The position numbers and the translations under genes are program-made. Below the pieces are notes generated by a model, which saw nothing but the letters and a program-made list of their open reading frames with translations, searched no databases and had not been told where the DNA came from. From Blastocatellia bacterium (GTDB lineage Bacteria; Acidobacteriota; Blastocatellia; Pyrinomonadales; Pyrinomonadaceae), in contig JACCVY010000240.1 in the NCBI GenBank assembly GCA_013697915.1, forward strand, positions 1-64,000: a stretch of 64,000 bases of DNA, read 5' to 3'. Below, one piece after another: positions 35,283 to 43,864 of the stretch. Each line of letters opens with the position of its first letter. Within the stretch, counting starts at the first letter, position 1.

Positions 35283-36791
35283 TTACTTGCCGAACCAGCC
35301 AATGGGCTTGCCCGACAAATCAACCCAGACGCTCTTGACGTTGGTATACATCTCGAGCGCATGCTTGCCCATTTCACGGCCATAGCCCGACTGTTTATAA
35401 CCACCAAAGGGCGAGGCTGCATTGAACATGTTATAGGTATTGATCCAAATCACGCCCGCCTTGATCGCTTTCGCAAAACGGTGCGCGCGCGTGATGTTGC
35501 TGGTCCAGATGCCGGCGGACAAGCCGTAAATCGTTTCGTTTGCCTGCTTGATCAGATCGTCTTCGTTTTCAAAACTGATCACCGATACGACCGGACCAAA
35601 AATTTCTTCCTGCGCCACACGCATCTGGTTCTTCACATCAGAAAAGATCGTCGGCTGATAGAAGTAGCCATTCTGAAAAGCGCCTGTGAGTGTCGGGCAT
35701 TCGCCGCCGGCAACGACGGTCGCGCCTTCGTTTCGCGCAATGTCTGCATAGCTCTTGACGCGATTGAGTTGTTCCTGTGAAACCTGCGGGCCCATGTTCG
35801 TAGCTTTGTCCATCGGATCGCCGACTACGATCTTCGCGGACTTCTCTTTCAAGCGATCGATAAACTGATCCTTTACATCGGCCTGCACAAAAAGGCGCGA
35901 GCCCGCGCAACATACCTGGCCCTGATTGAAAAAGATTCCCATCATCGCGCCGTTGACCGCCTGCTCGATATCGGCGTCAGCAAAGACGATGTTTGGCGCT
36001 TTGCCGCCGAGTTCAAGGGAAACCTTGGTCAAGTTGTCGGCAGCGGCTCTGGCAATTAACTTGCCAACTTCCGTCGAGCCAGTGAAGGCAACTTTGTCGA
36101 TGCCGGGATGGGCGGCGAGCGCCGCGCCGGCAGTTTCGCCGTAACCAGGAACGATGTTGACCACACCTTCGGGGAAGCCGGCTTCTTGAATTAACTTTCC
36201 CAACTCCATGGCAGTGACAGGAGTTTGCTCGGCCGGCTTAAGTACAATCGTGTTGCCGGCGGCGAGCGCGGGGGCGAGTTTCCACGCGGCCATCAAAAGC
36301 GGAAAGTTCCAGGGGATGATTTGTCCACAAACGCCCACTGGTTCTCGCAAGGTGTAGTTGAACATTTCGCCGGGCACGGGAATGGTTTCGCCTTCGATTT
36401 TGGTGGCCCAACCGGCGAAGTATTCAAAATTCTCCGCGACCTGAGGGAGATCGACATAGGAAGATTCCTTGATCGGTTTGCCGTTGTCAGCGGTCTCGAG
36501 TGCCGCTAGTTCCGTGCTGTGTTCTTCAATCAACTGCGATAACTTGTAAAGCATGCGTCCGCGATCGCGCGCGCTGATCTTGGACCATTTGCCTTCAAAA
36601 GCTCGCCGCGCCGCAGCCACAGCATTGTCTATGTCAGCCTTGTCGCCTTCGGCTACTTCAGCGAGAGTTTCGCCGGTCGCCGGGTTCGGGGTAGCGAACG
36701 TTTTGCCCGACTGTGCGTCTACCCACTGGCCATCAATTAGAAGTTGATACTTGCGAGCTGAGTTTGTTCCGGCTGGTTGTGCTGATGACAT
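35283..36791 (-). CDS. NAD(P)-dependent aldehyde dehydrogenase (ALDH1/2-like)
   Basis: A 502-residue class I aldehyde dehydrogenase that oxidises aldehydes to acids. Key parts are visible: the cofactor-binding PWNFPLLMAAWKLAPALAAG and KPAEQTP, the general base Glu in LELGGKAPNIVF (near residue 269) and the catalytic Cys in FNQGQVCCAGSRLFV (near 303). The C-terminal FGGYKQSGYGREMGKHAL is typical of betaine/retinal-like ALDHs. The substrate cannot be fixed. It lies downstream of aconitase, separated by a 354-base spacer with a large inverted repeat. Confidence 0.93.
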   Translation of the reverse strand: MSSAQPAGTNSARKYQLLIDGQWVDAQSGKTFATPNPATGETLAEVAEGDKADIDNAVAAARRAFEGKWSKISARDRGRMLYKLSQLIEEHSTELAALETADNGKPIKESSYVDLPQVAENFEYFAGWATKIEGETIPVPGEMFNYTLREPVGVCGQIIPWNFPLLMAAWKLAPALAAGNTIVLKPAEQTPVTAMELGKLIQEAGFPEGVVNIVPGYGETAGAALAAHPGIDKVAFTGSTEVGKLIARAAADNLTKVSLELGGKAPNIVFADADIEQAVNGAMMGIFFNQGQVCCAGSRLFVQADVKDQFIDRLKEKSAKIVVGDPMDKATNMGPQVSQEQLNRVKSYADIARNEGATVVAGGECPTLTGAFQNGYFYQPTIFSDVKNQMRVAQEEIFGPVVSVISFENEDDLIKQANETIYGLSAGIWTSNITRAHRFAKAIKAGVIWINTYNMFNAASPFGGYKQSGYGREMGKHALEMYTNVKSVWVDLSGKPIGWFGK

Positions 36792-36871
36792 TTCTTACTC
36801 CTTTATGTTTCTGAACGTGTCCCACGGAAAGGACACTTCACAGGTTAATGCGTCTTAATGCGTGCTTTCCA

Positions 36872-37137
36872 AAACCCGCGCAGCGGGTGGGAGCATAAAG
36901 CCTGGGGTGGAGCGAAGCGGAACCCCAGGATGACGAAAGGTAAAAAACTAGCGCGCGCGAAGCGTGCGATAGAGCAAGACTAGGACTTACTCATGATGGA
37001 TGGCTGTCGCCCACTTCGCGGGCTCAGCGCTTTGCTTCAACCGATACCCGGGGTTCCGCTGCGCTTCCACCCCAGGCTTTACGCTATCGCCGCGCTTCGC
37101 GGGCTTAATCCCAACAGCGACAAACCTAAGTTTGTCG
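36872..37137. repeat. Long inverted-repeat element (aconitase / aldehyde dehydrogenase spacer)
   Basis: Arms 36892-36928 and 37049-37085 are near-perfect inverse copies over 37 bases (core AGCCTGGGGTGG). About 120 bases separate them, containing further GC-rich palindromic words (GCGCGCGCG, CCCACTTCGCGGG). Next to the acnA stop lies a perfect 8-base hairpin with a 4-base loop (CGACAAAC and its complement, 37118-37137). It has no long T run. No gene is seen in the 354-base spacer. Confidence 0.78.
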
Positions 37138-37145
37138 GACCTTCA

Positions 37146-40034
37146 CTAGAAATCCGTTGTACCCGCCAGCAGTTGCCTCAAAACGTAAGGCAGAATTCCG
37201 CCATGTTGGTAATAATCGATCTCGATCGGCGTGTCGATGCGCAAAACAACCGGCACTTCATCAGTCTTGCCCGACGACCGATGAACCCTCAGTTTCAGAT
37301 CCTGCTGCGGCGCCACTCCATCTTCAAGGCCAATCAAGTCAAAAGTCTCGCTGCCGTCTAACCCCAACGAGGCCGCGTTGGTCCCTTCCTTAAACTGACA
37401 AGGCAAAACGCCCATGCCCACCAGATTGCTGCGATGAATTCGTTCGAAGCTTTGTGTGATGACCGCCTTCACGCCCAGCAACCTCGTGCCCTTTGCAGCC
37501 CAATCGCGCGAGCTGCCAGTACCATACTCCTGGCCGCCAATCACAACCAGCGGCACGCCCTCTTGCTGATACTTCACTGAGGCGTCATAGATACTCATGC
37601 GCTCGCCATCAGGCTGGTGAAGTGTGACACCGCCTTCAACCCCCGGCACCATCAGGTTCTTGATGCGCACATTGGCAAACGTGCCGCGCACCATGACTTC
37701 GTGATTGCCGCGGCGCGAGCCATAGCTGTTAAAGTCTTCGATCTGCACTCCCTTTTCCTGGAGATACAAACCCGCTGGTGAGCTGGCCTTGATCGCGCCC
37801 GCAGGACTGATATGATCGGTCGTCACCGAATCGCCAAAAATCGCCAGCGGTCGCGCGCGGTGAATGTCTTTAAACTCTTCAACCGCATTGCTGAAACCGT
37901 CGAAGTATGGCGGCTCGCGAATGTACGTCGATTCCGGATCCCATTCATAAACGTTGCCGGTGCTGGTCGGGATTTCATTCCAGAACGGGTTCTGCTCGGC
38001 AAAATCACGATAGAGTCGCCGGTACGTTTCCGGATCCATCGCCGTTGACAGTAACGCGTTGATCTCCTGAAGGTTGGGCCAAACATCGCGCAGGTAAACG
38101 TCTTCACCATCGCTTCCCCGGCCCAGCGGTTCGCGTGAAAGATCGATGTTAACGCGACCGGCAATTGCAAACGCCACGACGAGCGGAGGGCTCATCAGGA
38201 AGTTTGCTTTGATGCTCTGATGAACGCGGGCTTCGAAATTTCTATTGCCGGAAAGCACGCTGGCCGCGATCAGGTCATGTTCGCTGAGGACTTGTTCGAT
38301 GGTTGGATCGAGTGGGCCGGAATTCCCGATGCAGGTGGTGCATCCGTAACCGACTAGATTGAAACCAAGCTGGTCCAAATACGGCTGCAGGCCAGTCTTC
38401 TGCAGATACTCGGTGACTACTCGAGAACCCGGGGCCAGCGAGTTTTTTACAGCCGCACCGACGGTCAAGCCACGCTCAACTGCTTTCTTCGCAAGCAGGC
38501 CCGCCGCCAGCATCACACTCGGATTCGAAGTATTGGTGCACGACGTGATCGCGGCGATCAGTACATCACCATGGCCCAAATCGACTTCAGCGTGTGGAAA
38601 CTCTTCCGGATGAACTTCCTCCAGGCGATCGGGTGTGGGACGGTTGTTCACCATCTCGGTTTCCGTCCACACCGACGTATTCTGTGCTGTTACGTCGCCG
38701 CCTGCGGCCACCGAGACGGGAGTAGGGGTCTGTTCTCCGCCGCCTGCGATTGGCTTCTTCGCAATCTCAACCGTGCCGATGCGCGTGAAATAGCGCGAGT
38801 CCGTCTCTTCTTTTGATTTTCCGTATCCACCTTCACTGGTTGGTTTCTGCAGCAGATCGATAAATCGATTCTTGAGATTTGAAAGCTCAATGCGATCCTG
38901 TGGGCGTTTTGGACCAGCTACACCAGGCGAGATCGAAGCTAGGTCGAGATCGAGCACGGTGCTGTACTGACATTCGCCTGCTTTCGGAATTCCAAACATG
39001 CCCTGCGCTTTGTAATAGTTGCGCACGGCTTCAACTTGTTCGTCGGTGCGCCCGGTTGCTTTCAAGTAAACGCACGTTTCTTCATCCACCGGAAAGAAGC
39101 CCATCGTCGCGCCGTATTCGGGCGCCATGTTCGCAATCGTGGCGCGGTCGGTCACCGACAAGCTGGTTGCGCCTGCGCCATGAAACTCAACAAACTTTCC
39201 CACCACTTTGGCTTTGCGCAACATCTCGGTGACGCGCAAAACCAGATCTGTTGCGGTCACACCCTCGCGCAAACTGCCGGTCAGGTTTACGCCGACCACA
39301 TCCGGAGTTAAGAAGTAAACGGGTTGGCCCAGCATCGCCGCCTCGGCTTCGATCCCACCGACGCCCCAGCCGACAATACCCAGTCCATTGATCATCGTAG
39401 TGTGCGAGTCTGTCCCGACCAGCGTGTCAGGATAGTAAAAGCCATTGCGCTCCCAGACACTCTTCGCGAGAAACTCCAGATTTACCTGATGACAAATGCC
39501 GATGCCGGGGGGAATCACGCCGAAGCCATCAAACGCCTGCGTGCCCCATTTCAGAAACTGGTAGCGCGAGTTATTTCGTTTGAACTCCATTGCCATGTTT
39601 TTTTCAAAGGCATCTTTGGTGCTGGAAAAATCGACCTGAACCGAATGATCGATAACGAGGTCCACCGGCACCAAGGGCTCGATGACGCCGGTGTTTTTGT
39701 GCAAACGCGCTACCGCAGATCGCATTGCTGCCAAATCCACCAGCAAAGGAACTCCGGTAAAATCCTGAAGCAGCACGCGAGCGACTACGAACGGTACTTC
39801 TTCCTTTCGCTCGCCGTTGGGCTGCCAGTTTGCAAGCGCGCGCACATCATCTTCAGTAATCTTTCGGCTGTCGCAGTTTCGCAGCACCGACTCGAGCACC
39901 ACGCGAATGCTGACCGGCAATTTGGAAACCGGACCAAGGCCTTCTTTTTCCAGTTGTGGAAGCGAATAGAATTTTGCAGTTTGACCGGCGCTGGGACTGA
40001 ACGTTTGGAGAGAATTAAAAGGGGCTTGTGGCAT
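37146..40034 (-). CDS. acnA: Aconitate hydratase A
   Basis: A 962-residue aconitase of the AcnA/IRP type, interconverting citrate and isocitrate in the TCA cycle. [4Fe-4S] ligands are in [13 protein letters not shown] (first Cys) and [13 protein letters not shown] (the other two). The N-terminal [11 protein letters not shown] and [13 protein letters not shown], and the C-terminal swivelling domain with [13 protein letters not shown], are intact. It is slightly longer than the usual 890 to 930 residues because of an insertion near residue 400-450 rich in Gly/Thr/Val ([20 protein letters not shown]). A TTGACG/TACACT promoter is present upstream. Confidence 0.96.
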   Translation of the reverse strand: MPQAPFNSLQTFSPSAGQTAKFYSLPQLEKEGLGPVSKLPVSIRVVLESVLRNCDSRKITEDDVRALANWQPNGERKEEVPFVVARVLLQDFTGVPLLVDLAAMRSAVARLHKNTGVIEPLVPVDLVIDHSVQVDFSSTKDAFEKNMAMEFKRNNSRYQFLKWGTQAFDGFGVIPPGIGICHQVNLEFLAKSVWERNGFYYPDTLVGTDSHTTMINGLGIVGWGVGGIEAEAAMLGQPVYFLTPDVVGVNLTGSLREGVTATDLVLRVTEMLRKAKVVGKFVEFHGAGATSLSVTDRATIANMAPEYGATMGFFPVDEETCVYLKATGRTDEQVEAVRNYYKAQGMFGIPKAGECQYSTVLDLDLASISPGVAGPKRPQDRIELSNLKNRFIDLLQKPTSEGGYGKSKEETDSRYFTRIGTVEIAKKPIAGGGEQTPTPVSVAAGGDVTAQNTSVWTETEMVNNRPTPDRLEEVHPEEFPHAEVDLGHGDVLIAAITSCTNTSNPSVMLAAGLLAKKAVERGLTVGAAVKNSLAPGSRVVTEYLQKTGLQPYLDQLGFNLVGYGCTTCIGNSGPLDPTIEQVLSEHDLIAASVLSGNRNFEARVHQSIKANFLMSPPLVVAFAIAGRVNIDLSREPLGRGSDGEDVYLRDVWPNLQEINALLSTAMDPETYRRLYRDFAEQNPFWNEIPTSTGNVYEWDPESTYIREPPYFDGFSNAVEEFKDIHRARPLAIFGDSVTTDHISPAGAIKASSPAGLYLQEKGVQIEDFNSYGSRRGNHEVMVRGTFANVRIKNLMVPGVEGGVTLHQPDGERMSIYDASVKYQQEGVPLVVIGGQEYGTGSSRDWAAKGTRLLGVKAVITQSFERIHRSNLVGMGVLPCQFKEGTNAASLGLDGSETFDLIGLEDGVAPQQDLKLRVHRSSGKTDEVPVVLRIDTPIEIDYYQHGGILPYVLRQLLAGTTDF

Positions 40035-40113
40035 AGAAACCGCAAATGTTCGTGATTAGTTATGCAACATCATCACGCGAAGCAGGTTGTTACTGTGTTT
40101 GTTTAGCGACTTA

Positions 40114-40142
40114 AGTGTAGAGTCCTGTTAGTTAATCGTCAA
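40114..40142 (-). promoter_or_regulatory. Sigma-70 type promoter for acnA
   Basis: On the minus strand TTGACG (40137-40142), a 17-base spacer and TACACT (40114-40119) lie about 80 bases before the acnA start codon. A weaker plus-strand pair (TTGGTT and TATAGT, 40188-40217) could serve the divergent gene. Confidence 0.6.
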
Positions 40143-40316
40143 GCGAGCTATTTCCCTTGCTTTCAGAGAGAAAACTCGGTGCGGTTGTTGGTTAGTTTTC
40201 TCGGCATTTGTTATAGTTTTACTTCCCCCGCATTGTTGCAAGCAGCTTGAGAATTTAATCGCTCTATCAATCCCGCGATTGATAGTAGCCGATGATCCAA
40301 GGTGAGGAGAGCTTAC

Positions 40317-40715
40317 ATGACCAAGAAACCGGCGGAAGAGTTTGAATACTTAAGCAATAATCCCGATTACATCCCGAATCCCGAAATCGAAGAGTTCATG
40401 GAGGGCGAGATTGCGCGTGCGCCGAAAGACCCTGATCAACTGGCGCACCGGCTACGCAACAACACTGCTGCTTCGCCAAAGGACGCGGGCGGCGACCTGG
40501 ACGCCTCGTGGGAAGATGTAAATGAGAGCGGCTCAGAATCCGTCGGCGGCGACAACCCTACGCCGGATCAATCGATGGTCGAAGAAAATGCCAACGCCGT
40601 GGGTGTGAATTTTGAGGACAACGAAGAGCTGGATTTCCTCGACAAGATAGAACGGCGCGATCGCGACCGCTATGAGTTGAATGAAAGCTCGAAAGCCGAC
40701 GAGGATTCAATCTAG
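40317..40715 (+). CDS. Small acidic hypothetical protein
   Basis: A 132-residue soluble, strongly acidic protein without Cys or membrane segments. It opens TKKPAEEFEYLSNNPDYIPN and ends with an Asp/Glu-rich stretch (NFEDNEELDFLDKIERRDRD). Composition suggests a largely disordered protein. No family is recognised. ATG 40317 follows GGTGAGGAGAGC, a good ribosome-binding site, and is preferred over the upstream in-frame start at 40302. It is transcribed divergently from acnA and convergently with dtd. Confidence 0.68.
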   Translation: MTKKPAEEFEYLSNNPDYIPNPEIEEFMEGEIARAPKDPDQLAHRLRNNTAASPKDAGGDLDASWEDVNESGSESVGGDNPTPDQSMVEENANAVGVNFEDNEELDFLDKIERRDRDRYELNESSKADEDSI

Positions 40716-40747
40716 GCAGGCTTTAGTAATGAAGAGGCTTTGCTAAT

Positions 40748-40896
40748 GAAGACGAAGAGCGGGGGCATGCCCACCTTCCTGACCTCGAGACCGTTGGACT
40801 TGAGTGATGCCTTTCACGTTGAAAGGCTTTCAAGTGCCGATTACAACAACTCTTTAGTTAGCTCGGGGTCAGGAAGGTGGGCATGACCCCGGTCTT
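40748..40896. repeat. MITE-like inverted-repeat element between convergent genes
   Basis: Terminal inverted repeats with a perfect 19-base core (40766-40784 and 40867-40885) extend imperfectly to GAAGAC at 40748 and GTCTTC at 40896. The interior holds a second hairpin, GCCTTTC/GAAAGGC (40809-40827), and no ORF. It lies between the stops of the acidic protein and dtd. It could be a bidirectional terminator or a non-autonomous mobile element; no target-site duplication is evident. Confidence 0.75.
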
Positions 40897-40922
40897 CGGT
40901 GCCAGGATTTGACATTAAACAA

Positions 40923-41372
40923 CTAAAATAACTTTTTGCTATCGATCAGGATCGTAACTGGTCCATCGTTAACCAACTCCACCTGCATGGTCTGACGGAA
41001 GCCGCCTGTGGTGACATGAGTTATTTCTTTCCGCAGTTCAGCACAAAACAATTCATATAACGGCTCAGCAACCTCTGGGGCCGCCGCATCGATCCACGAA
41101 GGCCTTAGCCCGCGCCGCACATCGCCGTAGAGCGTGAACTGCGAAACCACTAAACCGCCCCCGCCACAGTCTTTCAGCGACAGATTCATCTTTCCATCCT
41201 CGTCGTCGAAGATACGCAAGGCAACAATCTTGTTCGCGAGATAGACCGCATCGCTTTCCGCGTCATCACGCGCCACACCAAGCAAAACGACGAGACCTTT
41301 TTTGATCTCGCCGACCGTTTGGCCTGCGATTGTTACCTTCGCGCGCGTCACCCGCTGAACCACAGCTCGCAT
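40923..41372 (-). CDS. dtd: D-aminoacyl-tRNA deacylase
   Basis: A 149-residue homodimeric enzyme that removes D-amino acids (and glycine from tRNA-Ala) from mischarged tRNAs. It starts [17 protein letters not shown] and has the two catalytic motifs, [10 protein letters not shown] (near residue 77) and [10 protein letters not shown] (near 138). The length is exactly that of the family. The frame is open 19 codons further upstream, but MRAVVQRV is the universal start. The 80 bases before it contain a small inverted word, ACAGACTGCAGTCTGT. Confidence 0.95.
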   Translation of the reverse strand: MRAVVQRVTRAKVTIAGQTVGEIKKGLVVLLGVARDDAESDAVYLANKIVALRIFDDEDGKMNLSLKDCGGGGLVVSQFTLYGDVRRGLRPSWIDAAAPEVAEPLYELFCAELRKEITHVTTGGFRQTMQVELVNDGPVTILIDSKKLF

Positions 41373-41453
41373 CAGCTTTGCCCAAAGAATCCTCTGAGGG
41401 CATAGACTCTTAGTCTGTGCCCTCCACAACCACAGACTGCAGTCTGTTCCACA

Positions 41454-42173
41454 CTATTTCTTTGGCGGCTTGCTCGGCCTTATCTCGACGCGGCTCGGCA
41501 GACTGCGCTCATCGTGTTGCAGCAAGTCAACAACAACTTTGGCGATATCGGCGGGCGTCAGTTGCCACGCCTTTGATTCGTCGGGCGAATCGCCGCCAAA
41601 TTCTGTATTCACTGAGCCTGGCATGACGTAGCTGACTTTGATGCCGTCATGTCGGACTTCCTGCATCAGCGCTTCGCTGAAACCATTCAGGCCAAACTTT
41701 GAAGCATTGTAAGCGGCCATTTTTGGATGAGCGTTAACACCCGCCAGCGATGAAATGTTGATGATGTAGCCGCCACCGCGCGCTCGCATTAAGGGAATTG
41801 CCAGGCGGCAGCAATGGAAGACGCCGAACACGTTTGTCTCCAGGACCGCGCGAAAATCTTCGACTGACATCTCTTCAACCAGTCCGAAGATACCGATGCC
41901 GGCGTTATTAATCAGGATGTCCACGCCACCGAAAATCGAGACTGCGCGCTCAAATAACGCTTGAACCTGCGCATAATTGCAGACGTCGGCGACGATGCCG
42001 GTGGCCGAACCCGCGCGCAACGCGTTGAGTTCCTGCACAGTCTCGTCAATCTCATTTCGCTTGCGCGCGCTGATAACGACATTGATGCCTTCGCGCACCA
42101 ATGCTTCCGCAATGCCGCGGCCAATTCCCTTCGAGCCACCAGTGACGATTGCAACTTTGTTCTTCAGATCCAT
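41454..42173 (-). CDS. Short-chain dehydrogenase/reductase (SDR)
   Basis: A 239-residue classical SDR: cofactor motif TGGSKGIGRGIAEAL at about residue 10, NNAGIG in the sheet, and catalytic Ser in INISSLAG with YNASK. It is of the 3-oxoacyl-ACP reductase-like type; the substrate is unknown. MDLKNKVAIVTGG at 42173 is the normal family start. The upstream in-frame extension is hairpin-repeat sequence. Its ribosome-binding site GGGGAGG comes from hairpin element B, partly inside the stem. It is downstream of gatB. Confidence 0.9.
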   Translation of the reverse strand: MDLKNKVAIVTGGSKGIGRGIAEALVREGINVVISARKRNEIDETVQELNALRAGSATGIVADVCNYAQVQALFERAVSIFGGVDILINNAGIGIFGLVEEMSVEDFRAVLETNVFGVFHCCRLAIPLMRARGGGYIINISSLAGVNAHPKMAAYNASKFGLNGFSEALMQEVRHDGIKVSYVMPGSVNTEFGGDSPDESKAWQLTPADIAKVVVDLLQHDERSLPSRVEIRPSKPPKK

Positions 42174-42183
42174 TTGTTCAGGG

Positions 42184-42267
42184 CCTCCCCTCCCTTTGGG
42201 AGGGGAATGAGGGGAGGGTTTAGCTGACGTAAGGCCCTCTCCCTTACCCTCTCCCAAAGGGAGAGGG
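42184..42267. repeat. Double GC-rich hairpin element B
   Basis: Two hairpins fill the gatB / SDR spacer. CCCCTCCC, loop TTT, and complement lie at 42187-42205; CCCTCTCCC, loop AAA, and complement lie at 42247-42267. The pattern is the same as element A at 17139. It starts 17 bases after the gatB stop and ends about 10 bases before the SDR start codon. Confidence 0.78.
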
Positions 42268-42283
42268 AATTTCAAGAACTAAG

Positions 42284-43756
42284 TTAGCCCAGCTTCGCCT
42301 TCAATCGCTCGTTCACAATCTTCGGGTTGGCTTTGCCCTTCGAAGCCTTAATCACCTGGCCCACGAAAAAGCCAAACAGCGCTTCCTTGCCGGCGCGATA
42401 TTGTTCGAGCTGCGATGGATTACTCGCGATTACTTCATCAATGATGCGGTCGATCTCGCCGGTGTCGCTAACCTGGACCAGTCCGCGCTCTTCAATAACA
42501 GCGTTCGCAGTCTTGCCGGATTTGAACATCTCGTGCAGAACTTCTTTGCCTTGTTTGCCGCTTATCTTGTCGTCATTAATCAGCCGGACCAACGATCCCA
42601 ACTCTTCCGGCGAAACTGTAGACGCCTGCGCTGTCAGACCTGCTGCATCCAACTCGCGCAACAGTTCAGTTCGAATCCAATTAGAAGCAGCTCGTGGATC
42701 GCCCGAGGCCTCCGCTGCCTTTTCGTAGTAATCCGCCAGCGAGCGTTCAGATGTTAGCTGCGAAGCGTCTGGAAAACTCAAACCGTAGGCTTCCATGAAT
42801 CGCTTGCGGCGCGCTTCCGGCAATTCAGGCATCGCGTCGCGCACCTCAGCAATAAATTCATCCGAAACTTGAAGCGGCGGCAGATCCGGCTCGGGAAAAT
42901 AACGGTAGTCGTGTGCTTCTTCTTTTGAACGCATGACGCGCGTCTCGGCAGCGCGTTCGTCCCAAAGCCGCGTTTCCTGTTGCAAACGGCCGCCGGCTTC
43001 CAACACGCCAGTCTGTCGTTCAACCTCAAACTCGATTGCCCGGTGCATGAAACGGACTGAGTTCAGGTTCTTAAGTTCGACCTTAGTGCCGAACTTTTCA
43101 TCGCCACGACGGCGAACGGAAACATTCGCTTCGCAGCGCAAGTTTCCCTTCTCCATGTCGGCTTCAGACGCGCCCACCCATTGCAGCGCGCGACGCACGT
43201 GATTGACGTAATCATAAGCTTCCCACGAGGTGCGGAAGTCCGGTTCAGTGACGATTTCAGCCAGCGGCGTGCCGGCGCGATTTAGATCGATGTAAGAATA
43301 ACGATCGATATCCGGCAGTCCTTCATGCACGTTCTTGCCGGCGTCTTCTTCCAGATGCAGCCGCGTAATGGTTATCTTTTTCGGCCGCCACTCAAGCGGA
43401 TGACCCGCCTCGTCGCGCTCGGCCGTCATAATCTCCAATTCACCGTTAGCTGAAAACGGTTGGTCGAATTGCGAGATTTGATAACCTTTTGGCAGATCAG
43501 GATAGAAATAATTCTTGCGCGCAAAGATCGAGCGATTGTTTATTTGCAGGCCCAGCGCTAACGCGGCTCGAGCGCCGAGTTCGACTGCGCGTCGATTAAG
43601 CACCGGCAACGCGCCCGGCAATCCGAGACAAACGGGACATGTGTTCGCGTTTGGCTCGTCGCCAAAATGCGTAGAGCAACCGCAAAAGATTTTCGAATCA
43701 GTGCTCAGTTGCGCATGAATCTCTAAGCCGATAATTGTTTCCCACGTCTTCGTCAT
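42284..43756 (-). CDS. gatB: Asp-tRNA(Asn)/Glu-tRNA(Gln) amidotransferase subunit B
   Basis: A 490-residue GatB, the kinase/transamidase subunit of GatCAB that turns Glu-tRNA(Gln) or Asp-tRNA(Asn) into the correct amide. It begins WETIIGLEIHAQLSTDSKIF. Zinc ligands are in CGCSTHFG and CPVCLGLPG, and DIDRYSYIDLNRAGTPLAEI is present. The C-terminal YqeY-like tail ends KGKANPKIVNERLKAKLG. It is complete. GatA and GatC are elsewhere. No Shine-Dalgarno is present; heptad tract 7 abuts its ATG. Confidence 0.96.
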   Translation of the reverse strand: MTKTWETIIGLEIHAQLSTDSKIFCGCSTHFGDEPNANTCPVCLGLPGALPVLNRRAVELGARAALALGLQINNRSIFARKNYFYPDLPKGYQISQFDQPFSANGELEIMTAERDEAGHPLEWRPKKITITRLHLEEDAGKNVHEGLPDIDRYSYIDLNRAGTPLAEIVTEPDFRTSWEAYDYVNHVRRALQWVGASEADMEKGNLRCEANVSVRRRGDEKFGTKVELKNLNSVRFMHRAIEFEVERQTGVLEAGGRLQQETRLWDERAAETRVMRSKEEAHDYRYFPEPDLPPLQVSDEFIAEVRDAMPELPEARRKRFMEAYGLSFPDASQLTSERSLADYYEKAAEASGDPRAASNWIRTELLRELDAAGLTAQASTVSPEELGSLVRLINDDKISGKQGKEVLHEMFKSGKTANAVIEERGLVQVSDTGEIDRIIDEVIASNPSQLEQYRAGKEALFGFFVGQVIKASKGKANPKIVNERLKAKLG

Positions 43757-43864
43757 TTGGTTCGTGATCAGTCGTCAGTGGTTCTTTGTTGTTTGGTCTT
43801 TGGTCTTCGGCCTTTGCGCCTACTGCCTTCTGCCGGCTGCCGGCTGCCGTCTGCCCCTGCCGAC
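43757..43864. repeat. Heptad-repeat tract 7 (coiled-coil gene / gatB spacer)
   Basis: The whole 108-base spacer keeps one 7-base phase from the gatB start codon to the stop codon of the upstream gene. Plus-strand units change gradually, for example TCGTCAG, TTGGTCT (twice), TTCTGCC, GGCTGCC (twice), GTCTGCC. Words of tracts 1 (GTCAG) and 2 (GGTCTT) both occur here, which links the tracts as one family. Confidence 0.85.

Noticed and set aside
41401-41455. Possible mobile element from ACAGACTGCAGTCTGT near dtd
   Set aside because: It is only a 16-base palindrome without arms, copies or coding content, and it cannot be distinguished from a simple hairpin.
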